A stretch of DNA of 64,000 bases from Chryseobacterium sp. ISL-6 (GTDB lineage: Bacteria > Bacteroidota > Bacteroidia > Flavobacteriales > Weeksellaceae): the NCBI RefSeq assembly GCF_018613715.1, contig NZ_JAGGPT010000006.1, positions 1 through 64,000 of the forward strand, read 5' to 3'. Under the pieces are notes generated by a model. It ran no database searches. It was not told the origin of the DNA and saw only the letters and a program-made list of their open reading frames with translations. Position numbers and translations under genes: made by a program. Shown piece by piece: positions 54,998-63,207 of the stretch. The first letter of the stretch is position 1, and the number at the start of each line of letters is the position of its first letter.

Positions 54998-55921
54998 ATG
55001 AATACATCCCCTAAGCAAGTTTTTATTATTGATAATTTTCTAAAAATACGCCTTGTTGCTTTCGCTATTTTTTTTATCCCTTTATTATATAGTTCTCAGA
55101 CTGCGCAAAGATTTTATTATGAGTTAACATACAGGCCTAACAAGACAGCCGATCTCAAAGAAAAAATTACAACAATTCTTGATGTCGCTAAAGAAAAATC
55201 AGTATATCGTGATTACACTGTTATGTCTCAGGATTCAATACTTCAGTCCGAAGTTGAGAAAATGAAAAAAAGTGGAGTATATGTCCCAATGGAAAAGATG
55301 ATTAAAATGCCAAAGTTTAGCTATAGGATCTATAAATTTTATCAAGATAACACAATTGGCTATGTTGATGGCATTGAAAAAAGTTTATATGGTTACAAAG
55401 AAAAAATAAATTTACCATGGGAGGTTGCAAATGATAAATCTGTTATTGAAGGGTACAACTGTCAAAAAGCCAGTGTAAAGTTTGGGGGTAGGGTTTGGTC
55501 TGCTTGGTTCACTCAGGATCTGCCATTCCAAGAAGGGCCTTATAAATTTTATGGTCTTCCTGGTATGATTGTTAAAATTGAAGATTCCGAACAGGACTAT
55601 GTATGGATATTAAAAGGAAATAAAAAAATGGATAATTATAACGAATTTTCATTTACTGACAATTTATACTATAGAGGGAATTTTAATGTAATTTATATTA
55701 ATAAAAACAAATTTGAAAAAACATATAACGAATATAAAAAAGATCCTTTAGCTGCAATGAAAGGGCAGGTTAAACCAGAAATGCTGACTCAAAAAATGCC
55801 TGGAAGTGAGGTAACTTATGGTCAAATGTTCGAAAATCAAAATAAGCTTTTAAAAAATATACTAAACTCAAATACAAATCCAATCGAATTAAATCAAAAT
55901 ATTTCTCAAAAGAAAAAATAA
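54998..55921 (+). CDS. GLPGLI-family exported protein
   Basis: A 307-aa protein with a hydrophobic export signal (VAFAIFFIPLLYSSQ). Its signature FYGLPGMIVKIED near 190-200 is a variant of the GLPGLI motif that names the family. Preceding it is the usual WSAWFTQDLPFQEGPYKF. Function is unknown, but members are often found near peptide-natural-product genes in Bacteroidota. It is the first gene of the rightward locus and is followed by the two small peptides. Part of its 3' end is duplicated with the first peptide gene. Confidence 0.85.
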   Translation: MNTSPKQVFIIDNFLKIRLVAFAIFFIPLLYSSQTAQRFYYELTYRPNKTADLKEKITTILDVAKEKSVYRDYTVMSQDSILQSEVEKMKKSGVYVPMEKMIKMPKFSYRIYKFYQDNTIGYVDGIEKSLYGYKEKINLPWEVANDKSVIEGYNCQKASVKFGGRVWSAWFTQDLPFQEGPYKFYGLPGMIVKIEDSEQDYVWILKGNKKMDNYNEFSFTDNLYYRGNFNVIYINKNKFEKTYNEYKKDPLAAMKGQVKPEMLTQKMPGSEVTYGQMFENQNKLLKNILNSNTNPIELNQNISQKKK

Positions 55922-55964
55922 ATACTACAAAAAACAATTTGTCTAATCCTTTAAATTAAATTTT

Positions 55965-56135
55965 ATGAACAAAAACGATCAAAAAATGAATGAAAATTTA
56001 AGTATCGAAAGCATTTCAGAACAAGAAATGTTAGAACTTTTCAAAGTTGAAGAGCTTGAAAACAGACTAGAAATGGCTGCAATTGCTCCAAGTAACAGTC
56101 TTGAGCCAGCAGACACTAATAAAATTTGTTGGTAG
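55965..56135 (+). CDS. RiPP precursor candidate A (56 aa, ends Cys-Trp)
   Basis: A 56-aa peptide found by eye: an acidic helical leader (MNKNDQKMNENLSIESISEQ, then EMLELFKVEELENRLEMAA) and a C-terminal segment APSNSLEPADTNKICW. It has no signal peptide and no double glycine. The 'EELE.RLEMA' stretch looks like a leader helix for a recognition domain. Cys55-Trp56 at the very end are the only Cys and Trp of the peptide and likely modification targets. The neighbouring radical SAM, P450 and M50 protease genes support precursor status; the modification is not known. Confidence 0.8.
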   Translation: MNKNDQKMNENLSIESISEQEMLELFKVEELENRLEMAAIAPSNSLEPADTNKICW

Positions 56136-56216
56136 ACTGTAGCAAATCAAAATCTTTCTCAAAAGAAAAATAAAGACTACAAAAAACAATTTGTCTAATC
56201 CTTTAAATTAAATTTT

Positions 56217-56387
56217 ATGAACAAAAACAATCAAAAAATGAATGAGAATTTAAGCATTGAAAACATTTCAGAACAAGAAATGTTAGAACTTTTCAAAGTT
56301 GAAGAACTTGAAAACAGACTAGAAATGGCCGCGATAGCTCCAAGTAACAGTCTTGAGCCAGCAGACACTAACAAAATTTGTTGGTAA
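56217..56387 (+). CDS. RiPP precursor candidate B (56 aa, identical C terminus)
   Basis: The second copy differs from copy A only at D5N and S16N; residues 17-56, including APSNSLEPADTNKICW, are identical. Several synonymous changes separate the two genes, so the peptide sequence has been kept under selection. It is followed by a terminator at 56422, which would make the peptide mRNA far more abundant than the enzyme mRNA, a common precursor/enzyme arrangement. Confidence 0.8.
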   Translation: MNKNNQKMNENLSIENISEQEMLELFKVEELENRLEMAAIAPSNSLEPADTNKICW

Positions 56388-56421
56388 ACTGTAGCTCTAG
56401 TCAACTCTATTAAAGAATAAT

Positions 56422-56450
56422 AAAGGCTATCCTTGGAAAGCCTTTATTTT
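56422..56450 (+). terminator. Terminator after the precursor genes
   Basis: AAAGGCT (56422-56428) and AGCCTTT (56439-56445) with a 10-base loop, followed by a short T-rich tail. The 344-base gap to the next gene holds it and, presumably, a promoter for the enzyme operon. I see no other gene there. Confidence 0.7.
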
Positions 56451-56731
56451 CTCACTATTTCTTAAAATAAACAGGCATAGGATTTAGTTTTAAAATCAGT
56501 TATTGAATTTCAAAACATATCTTTAATAGTCTTAAACTCCTGACATCTGTAATTTTTGAATAATAAAATTACAGTACAAATTCTCTAAGAAGTCGCTTAG
56601 GGAATACCGAATTTTCTCAAATTTTTTATTTCAAATTCAAACTCATTTTTAATAGTGTGTGTCATTGCATATGGATTTAATAATGGGAATTGTTAAAATT
56701 TTTGTATCACTATAAATCCAATTAATATATA

Positions 56732-58729
56732 ATGTTAAACCTAACTAATAAACTTCAGATAGATCTAAATGAAAAAGATTTGAGTTCTTCTGTGGCTCAT
56801 ATATATGATCATATAGACAGAATAAATATTCCTGCTGCTCTAAAGCAAATTATTTTTCCGGAAAATTTTTTAGATCACAGATTTTATTTTATTATTCCTA
56901 AATTTTTTAAAGATATATACCAGACAAAAAATAAGAAATTTGTAAATGATATATGCAATTCGGGTTACTTTTATTTCAGATATCTGCTTTGCCTAGACTC
57001 TTTAGCAGATCAAGATATATTACTAGAAAATGAAGAAGCGAAAAGCAATCTATACAAGATGCAGATTTTGCAATCACATATATACCATGAACAAGCTTTA
57101 ATCACACTTGGTCATTATTTCGGAAAAAACAAAGATTTTTGGAACACCTGGGATAAAAGAAATAAAGATTTTTTACAAAGTATCCAAATGGATAGTTTTT
57201 ATAATATTTCCTTAACTATTCAAGAATATGAATCTCTTTGCATTGGGAAATGTAGCTTTACAAATGTAGCTGTTGATGTTTTTGAATTTTACACTAAAAA
57301 TAAAGATCAAGAAATATATAATGACTTAATTGAAATCAATAATCTTTTTTCAATAGGAAGATGTATTCAGGATGATATTGAGGACTTTAAAAAAGATTTA
57401 ATTTTTAAGAAAAACAATTTAGGGCATGTTTTCTTGAATAATTGGTTGAAATCAAAAAATCTTGATATCAATAATTATAGTCATGAGGAACTTGAAAGGC
57501 TTTTAATTTCGTCAGGCGAACTAGAAAATCTTCTTATGCTGTCTATTCAATATTTTAAAAGAGCAATTAATTTATGCGAAAAGTATGGTTCTAAACTAAT
57601 CAAATATAAAAAACTTCTTTCATCAATTTTAAATACAATCATATTTTATAAAGTTCAGGTGGAAGCTTATAGAATTGATGTATTAATTAAAAATAAGGTT
57701 GGTAAGTTTGACAAATTAGAATCAAATAATATACAAAATGCCATTACGATCTCTAAAGGATATATTAGTAATCTACAATTCCAGAATGGTAGTTGGTATG
57801 AAAATTTAAATAAGCAAGGGTTCAGTAATTCTTGGGCTACAGGATTTATTACTTCATTTTTAGATGAATGTACTGAAAAAGACAAGTCTATTGAATTTCT
57901 TAAAAAATCACATGAAAACAATCTTTGGGGTTACAATACTGACTGGTCTTATGACTATGACTCAACTACTTGTTCACTTATCAATATCGTAAAAACCAAA
58001 AAAGATGGAGATCTAATTAAAATTTGGCAGAGCGGACAAAATGACGATGGTGGTTTTAGTACATATCCAAAAAAAGATTCCAGTTTATTAGAAAAAATAA
58101 ATCTAAAAAGCAGTAATGTAAAAGGTTGGGTACAATCACATATTTGTGTGAGTGCTTTAGCATATTATTTTGTAGTTTCTAAAAAAATGGAAGATCATAT
58201 TGATTTCCAAAAATTAAAAAATTATATTTTTTCCAATACAAATAAAGATGGGATTTGGGAAGCATATTGGTGGACATCTCCTGTGTACCCTACTTGTTTT
58301 ATTCTTCAAGGAATGATTTTGGAAAAACAGACAGAACCAGCTCTGATAGAAGAAAAATTAAAAGTATTATTTAGTTTACAGAATGATAATGGCAGTTTCA
58401 GCTGTCCTGTAAATAAGACTGAAAGTGCTTTTTATACTTCACTTGTTTTGGATACGATCTGCCTTGAAAAAAAATATTTTGATAAATTTTCAATAAAGGC
58501 AAATAAATTATGCAACTGGCTTCTTGAAAACCAGCTTTCAAATGGATCATTTGACAATACTCTTTATCAGGTAATTCCAAACCCGAATGTAAAACAATGG
58601 AAAGCCAATCACAAATTCAATAATAATAAGTTTGGAGGGAGTAATAGTATTACCGGCGAACAATACGGTTTATTTTCAACAAGTGTCGCTCTTAGAGCAT
58701 ATAGTCGTTTCTCAAAAATAAATAGTTAA
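56732..58729 (+). CDS. Two-domain terpene-synthase-like protein
   Basis: A 665-aa protein. The N-terminal part (about 60-320) is helical with acidic motifs as in class I isoprenoid synthases: D89-x3-D93-x-D95 (LCLDSLADQD) and DDIED at 214-218 (GRCIQDDIEDFKKDL). The C-terminal part (about 335-660) has alpha-toroid repeats of the squalene-hopene cyclase/prenyltransferase type (LQFQNGSW, SGQNDDGGF, NKDGIWEAYW, LQNDNGSF, QLSNGSF). It also carries D408-Y-D-S-T-T, close to the class II cyclase motif DxDDTT. A class I domain ahead of a class II domain is the reverse of plant bifunctional cyclases. It may make a terpene attached to the peptide, or prenylate the peptide. No LanC zinc motif is seen. 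Confidence 0.65.
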   Translation: MLNLTNKLQIDLNEKDLSSSVAHIYDHIDRINIPAALKQIIFPENFLDHRFYFIIPKFFKDIYQTKNKKFVNDICNSGYFYFRYLLCLDSLADQDILLENEEAKSNLYKMQILQSHIYHEQALITLGHYFGKNKDFWNTWDKRNKDFLQSIQMDSFYNISLTIQEYESLCIGKCSFTNVAVDVFEFYTKNKDQEIYNDLIEINNLFSIGRCIQDDIEDFKKDLIFKKNNLGHVFLNNWLKSKNLDINNYSHEELERLLISSGELENLLMLSIQYFKRAINLCEKYGSKLIKYKKLLSSILNTIIFYKVQVEAYRIDVLIKNKVGKFDKLESNNIQNAITISKGYISNLQFQNGSWYENLNKQGFSNSWATGFITSFLDECTEKDKSIEFLKKSHENNLWGYNTDWSYDYDSTTCSLINIVKTKKDGDLIKIWQSGQNDDGGFSTYPKKDSSLLEKINLKSSNVKGWVQSHICVSALAYYFVVSKKMEDHIDFQKLKNYIFSNTNKDGIWEAYWWTSPVYPTCFILQGMILEKQTEPALIEEKLKVLFSLQNDNGSFSCPVNKTESAFYTSLVLDTICLEKKYFDKFSIKANKLCNWLLENQLSNGSFDNTLYQVIPNPNVKQWKANHKFNNNKFGGSNSITGEQYGLFSTSVALRAYSRFSKINS

Positions 58730-58732
58730 ATA

Positions 58733-59962
58733 ATGGATGGTTTAATTGATGTGTCTATTGTTCCAAAAATAAGTGAGAACTGTTCTTGGAAAAAATTTGA
58801 TGAAAGGAATTATCTTATTTGTATAGACGATGGTGATAAAAACTCAAAACTATATATTTCAAAGGAAGTTATAGAAATTCTGAATTTAATAGATGGTAAT
58901 AATTCTTTAGAAGATGTTAAAAAAATTTATAATGAAAAGTCAAAATACAAACTGACAGATGAAGCCATTTTTAAAATATTTCAGAAAAACTTATCCGGCT
59001 ATGGAATATTTAAAGATGATGATGAAAGCAGAATTAAGATTAAAGACAAATATATATGGCTGAAAATGACAATCTTCAACGAGTCTGTTGTTAAGAAAAT
59101 ATCTAAAGTCTTAACTCCGGCTTTTAATGAAAAAATTTTCTATCCGATATTGTTGTTTTCTCTTTTAATTACGGTATTACCTTTTTTCCTTGTAGATTTC
59201 TCAATAGTCTTTCAAACAGTTGATGGAAATCTATTTATCAACTTTCTCTTAATTAATATATTGACATTAGTTATTCATGAATTCGGGCATTCATCTGCTT
59301 GCGAAAGATTTGGAGCTAATAGCGGAAAAATAGGGTTTGGATTATATATTATGTCACCAGTCTTTTTTTCCGACGTGTCGGATGCGTGGCGCCTACGCAG
59401 AAAAGAAAGATTAATTGTTGATTTAGGCGGCATTTATGTACAGCTTATTATAACATGTTTATTAAGTCTTTTCTTTCTTATAAGTCATGACGTGAGAGTT
59501 TTGTCTCTTACTTCCTTAATTCTTATTGGTGTTGTTTTTAATCTAAATCCATTCCTAAGATTTGATGGATATTGGGCATTAAGCGATTATACCAATATTA
59601 CAAATTTAAGGGAAAGAGCAACGAAGGCTTCTGTAAAATTTTATTCATGGTGTGTGGGTCGTAATAAGAATTTTCAACCCAGTAAAAAAGATGTTTTTTT
59701 GATATTATATGGTAATTTTTCTATGCTTGTCGTAATAAATTTCATCTTATTCATGATAATTAAGCAACATAATTCAATCATATACTTTCCAAAAAACCTT
59801 TATCTCTTTGTTCATGAAATTATAACAGAATTTCCTTCTGATTTTAACTGGTATAAAAGAAACCTTGTTGCCTTGTCCCCTTTAGCTGCATTTTATATCA
59901 TGTTTACTATTTCAATTTATAAGGGGTTTAAAAAATATTTAAAAAAACGCTATGGAATATAA
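58733..59962 (+). CDS. M50-type membrane metalloprotease with PqqD-like N terminus
   Basis: A 409-aa protein. Residues 20-100 resemble a PqqD/RRE-type peptide-binding domain (LNLIDGNNSLEDVKKIYNEK, then LSGYGIF). After it come several membrane helices with the zinc motif H182-E-F-G-H186 (LVIHEFGHSSACERFGA) and the second motif NLNPFLRFDGYW (Asp278), as in site-2 proteases. Proteins of this build occur in RiPP loci, where they may cleave or export the peptide. It starts 3 bases after the previous gene and overlaps the radical SAM gene by 11 bases. Confidence 0.8.
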   Translation: MDGLIDVSIVPKISENCSWKKFDERNYLICIDDGDKNSKLYISKEVIEILNLIDGNNSLEDVKKIYNEKSKYKLTDEAIFKIFQKNLSGYGIFKDDDESRIKIKDKYIWLKMTIFNESVVKKISKVLTPAFNEKIFYPILLFSLLITVLPFFLVDFSIVFQTVDGNLFINFLLINILTLVIHEFGHSSACERFGANSGKIGFGLYIMSPVFFSDVSDAWRLRRKERLIVDLGGIYVQLIITCLLSLFFLISHDVRVLSLTSLILIGVVFNLNPFLRFDGYWALSDYTNITNLRERATKASVKFYSWCVGRNKNFQPSKKDVFLILYGNFSMLVVINFILFMIIKQHNSIIYFPKNLYLFVHEIITEFPSDFNWYKRNLVALSPLAAFYIMFTISIYKGFKKYLKKRYGI

Positions 59963-61355
59963 ATTATCGCATTATCTAATATTTACTGAAAGTCATACTG
60001 ATCCGAATCAGGTTTTAATATATTCTACGGTTTCAAGTAAACTACTAAAAATTTCAGCTCTTTTTGCTCTCATTTTACAAAGGAATGAATTGCATAAACT
60101 ACCTAAAGAAACATTAGAAAGGCTTATAAATGACAGAATAATTATAAAGGAAGAAGAAGATGAATTGCTAACGGTAATTACTGAAAATAAAAAAAGTAGT
60201 ACTGAAAGCACAAATTTATATGAAGTAATTCAGCCAAGTGCTTGGTGTCAGCTTGGATGCTATTATTGTGGACAAGATCATACAAAAAATGTTTTATCAG
60301 ACCTGTCTGTCAAAAATATTACAGACAGAATATATGTAAAATTAAAAACTGGAAAGTATAAAACTATGAATATTGGCTGGTTTGGAGGAGAGCCTTTAAC
60401 TGGTTTAAGTACAATGAGGAAGATTAATAATATTGTAAGACTTCATTGTGAGGAACTTGATATTGAATTAAAAGGTTCTGTATTGGTAACTAATGGTATG
60501 AGTCTGAAACCAGATATATACAAGGAAATGGTTAATGACTTTAAAATCAATCAATTTGAAATTACCATTGACGGGATCGGGGAATATCACGACAAACACA
60601 GATATTTAAAAAAAGAAAAAGCGGGGTCTTATGAATTGATCTATAGGAACATCAGTAATATTCTTAACTCAGATTTTTATGCTATTGCCCATCAAAGTAT
60701 GACTATTAGGTGTAATGTTGATAGAAAAAATTTCGATGGCGTAGATCCGCTTATCAGACAATTGGCCGAAGATAATTTGCATAACAAAATAAACCATTTA
60801 TATTTTGCATCCATATACTCTTGGGCACAAAACGATGCTCATAAAGAGTCTCTAACAAAAGAAGAGTTTGCCTATTATAAGTTGAAATGGGAACTATTAA
60901 AACTTAAACTGGGATACAATTCAAATGAGCTTCCGAAAAGGAAGCTAAATACATGCATATTGACAACCAAAGATTCTGATATGTATGATGCCTATGGAAA
61001 TGTATACAGCTGTTCCGAAGTTTCTTTAACGGATGTTTATAAAAAATCCAAATATGTATTAGGAAATGTAAATAAGGAAGTATCCAATGATAGAAGTTAT
61101 ACAGATTGGTATGATAAAGTTTGGGAAAAGAAAGAGTACCAATGTAATTCGTGTAAGCTTTTCCCCATATGCGGCAGTGCTTGTCCAAAGTCTTGGATGG
61201 AAGGAAACCCACCATGTCCTACAATCAGATATAGTATAAAAGACGATATAAAGCTAAAAGAAATAAAAATTCATAGCGAAACCAAAGATGAATTGATAAA
61301 ATTTATTGACTCTTTTGAAGAGACCTTAGCAATTGAAAACATGAAGTATTGTTAA
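59952..61355 (+). CDS. Radical SAM/SPASM peptide-modifying enzyme
   Basis: A 467-aa protein. The N-terminal 90 residues look like a precursor-recognition (RRE-like) domain. The radical SAM core follows with C99-x3-C103-x2-C106 (SAWCQLGCYYCGQDH) and the 'GWFGGEPL' SAM-binding stretch. The C-terminal SPASM region holds Cys clusters (YSCSEVSL, EYQCNSCKLFPICGSACPK) for auxiliary Fe-S centres. Such enzymes form C-S or C-C cross-links or epimerise residues in RiPPs. The C-terminal Cys-Trp of the precursors is an attractive target. It overlaps the M50 gene. Confidence 0.9.
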   Translation: MEYKLSHYLIFTESHTDPNQVLIYSTVSSKLLKISALFALILQRNELHKLPKETLERLINDRIIIKEEEDELLTVITENKKSSTESTNLYEVIQPSAWCQLGCYYCGQDHTKNVLSDLSVKNITDRIYVKLKTGKYKTMNIGWFGGEPLTGLSTMRKINNIVRLHCEELDIELKGSVLVTNGMSLKPDIYKEMVNDFKINQFEITIDGIGEYHDKHRYLKKEKAGSYELIYRNISNILNSDFYAIAHQSMTIRCNVDRKNFDGVDPLIRQLAEDNLHNKINHLYFASIYSWAQNDAHKESLTKEEFAYYKLKWELLKLKLGYNSNELPKRKLNTCILTTKDSDMYDAYGNVYSCSEVSLTDVYKKSKYVLGNVNKEVSNDRSYTDWYDKVWEKKEYQCNSCKLFPICGSACPKSWMEGNPPCPTIRYSIKDDIKLKEIKIHSETKDELIKFIDSFEETLAIENMKYC

Positions 61356-61358
61356 AAA

Positions 61359-62552
61359 ATGAAAAATAATTTACTGAAAAGCTTTTTAGGAGATATTCCT
61401 AATTTATTTAGTGAGAAAACCCCCTATAAAGATTATAAAAAAATAAGAGAAAAAACACCTTTGTATAGAATTTCACCTATGAGATGGATGGTGATGAAGT
61501 ATGAAGATGCCGTTTCTTTAATGCAGAATCCGTCTGTTTCACACTGGGGACAGGACACAGAAACGCAAAATGCATTATTTGGGAAACAAAAAAGCATGAT
61601 TTCCAAAACCATGTATGCTTATGCTCCTGAAATCGATAGCCCGTACAGAAAAAATGTATTACATGGTCTGGCTGCAAGAAATTTGAAATTCGAAAAAGAG
61701 GAAATGAAAATATCCGCAGAAAAATTTCTTAAAGAATGTAAGGAAAAAGGGAAGTTTGATTTTATTAATGATTTTGCCCACCACTATACTTTTGAGACGA
61801 TTAGCCGAATTATAGGAATTCCTGAAGAAGATATTTCAGAATTAACGGAAGTCGTATCTAAATTAGATAACGGATATTTAAAACTTATCAATAATCTGGA
61901 AACTAGCAATCCTGCTGAACAAAATTTTATTGCTTTTTTAAGAAAATTTATTCATAAAAAAGAAAAAGCTCTTGGTAAAGATTTGGCAAGCGCATTAATT
62001 GAGTCATGTCAATCAACTGATGAATCCACTGATTTTGCATTATGTTTATTGATTTTCCTTTTTTATGCAGGACATGATAATATGATGAATTTTTTAGGAA
62101 ACGGCTTTTTATCTCTTTACAATAATCAACACGTTTTTAATAAGTTAAAAAGCAATCCTCAACTTATTCCAAATTCTATCGATGAATTATTGAGATTTGA
62201 CAGCCCTGTTCAGTTTTTTACAATGTACACAAAAAATGATATTATCATAAGAAATACAAAAATTTCAGCAGGTTGTCAAATTCTAGTTTGCGTCGGTTCT
62301 GCTAATAGAGATCCCGAAAAATTTGAAAATCCGGATGAAATAAAGATTGATAGAAATCCTCAGCATCTAAGCTATGGTTTTGGAGCTTATAGATGTATTG
62401 GAGCAAGGCTAGCTCAACTGCAATCTGCTACTGCAATAGAGGTTCTTGTAGAAAATCTAAGTATAGAAGATTTAAAAGTTTCAAATTTAGAATGGAAGAA
62501 TGAACAATATATTCAGAGAGGACCTAAAAAATTATTGATAAGTACCAAATAG
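61359..62552 (+). CDS. Cytochrome P450
   Basis: A 397-aa soluble bacterial-type P450. Heme ligand C346 lies in SYGFGAYRCIGARLA, the ExxR motif is E276-LLR279, and the I-helix motif is AGHDN (237-241), where the usual Thr after the acidic residue is Asn. That substitution occurs in P450s with unusual chemistry such as cross-linking. It starts 3 bases after the radical SAM gene. It could hydroxylate or cross-link the peptide or a terpene part. No ferredoxin gene is seen nearby. Confidence 0.9.
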   Translation: MKNNLLKSFLGDIPNLFSEKTPYKDYKKIREKTPLYRISPMRWMVMKYEDAVSLMQNPSVSHWGQDTETQNALFGKQKSMISKTMYAYAPEIDSPYRKNVLHGLAARNLKFEKEEMKISAEKFLKECKEKGKFDFINDFAHHYTFETISRIIGIPEEDISELTEVVSKLDNGYLKLINNLETSNPAEQNFIAFLRKFIHKKEKALGKDLASALIESCQSTDESTDFALCLLIFLFYAGHDNMMNFLGNGFLSLYNNQHVFNKLKSNPQLIPNSIDELLRFDSPVQFFTMYTKNDIIIRNTKISAGCQILVCVGSANRDPEKFENPDEIKIDRNPQHLSYGFGAYRCIGARLAQLQSATAIEVLVENLSIEDLKVSNLEWKNEQYIQRGPKKLLISTK

Positions 62553-62553
62553 T

Positions 62554-63207
62554 ATGAAATTTAAATTATCAAAATATATAATTCTGAGTGATACTTTTAA
62601 GGAAGGAGACGATGATAAAAAAATATCCAAAATTCTTTTTTCCTCAAGAAAAAAAATGGGTATTAAAATACATGCAGGATTAATTGACTTGTTGAATAAA
62701 GGACTTTTTGATAAACTTCCGGATAATATTTTTTCGATGCTCATGCATTATGAAATTATAATACCTCAGGAAGAAAATGAAGAATTATATCTTTTAAATT
62801 TAAAAAAAGTAGTCCTTAATCATAATAGCAGTAATCGAACTCATTCGGAAGATGTTTTACAACAAGGCAGTTTATATGAATTTTTAAATAAAGAACATTC
62901 AAAGCTATTACAACTTATACATGATGGTATTTCATATGATTTTTTAGATGAAGAATACAATATGTCATTGATATACGTTCAGGAGAAAAATCTTAGTTTC
63001 ATACCAATTGATGAACCTGATATATCTAAAAATTATCATTACTATAAAGAAATGATTGAAAAATATTCAAGCAAAGATTCCTTCTTGCTACCTATAGATC
63101 AATATAAGGCATTTGGAGAGATTAAAAAAGAAGATCTAGATTTAATAATTGAGAATTTTAAATTAATGCTTCTATTAAAGTATAAAATTATAACTAAACA
63201 TGATTAA
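62554..63207 (+). CDS. Stand-alone homologue of the radical SAM N-terminal domain
   Basis: A 217-aa protein. Its first 90 residues (MKFKLSKYIILSDTFKEG, IHAGLIDLLNKGLFDKLP, HYEIIIPQEENEEL) align by eye with the N terminus of the radical SAM enzyme (MEYKLSHYLIFTESHTDP, ISALFALILQRNELHKLP). The Cys cluster that would follow is absent. The rest is unrecognised. It is probably a peptide-recognition or chaperone subunit, or a degenerate 'pseudo-radical SAM' protein. It lies 1 base after the P450 stop and overlaps the next gene by 8 bases. Confidence 0.65.
   Translation: MKFKLSKYIILSDTFKEGDDDKKISKILFSSRKKMGIKIHAGLIDLLNKGLFDKLPDNIFSMLMHYEIIIPQEENEELYLLNLKKVVLNHNSSNRTHSEDVLQQGSLYEFLNKEHSKLLQLIHDGISYDFLDEEYNMSLIYVQEKNLSFIPIDEPDISKNYHYYKEMIEKYSSKDSFLLPIDQYKAFGEIKKEDLDLIIENFKLMLLLKYKIITKHD

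Larger units (their letters stand above)
55891..56395 (+). repeat. Tandem duplication carrying the two peptide genes
   Basis: Two units of about 252 bases (55891-56143 and 56144-56395) are nearly identical. Each includes the last codons of the GLPGLI gene (AAATCAAAAT...), the same leader and one peptide gene. A one-base difference in an A-run and scattered substitutions show that they have diverged slightly. Confidence 0.9.

Noticed and set aside
56732..58729. LanC-type cyclase
   Set aside because: The alpha-toroid repeats recall LanC, but the zinc-binding Cys/Cys-His pattern of LanC is absent and isoprenoid-synthase motifs are present.
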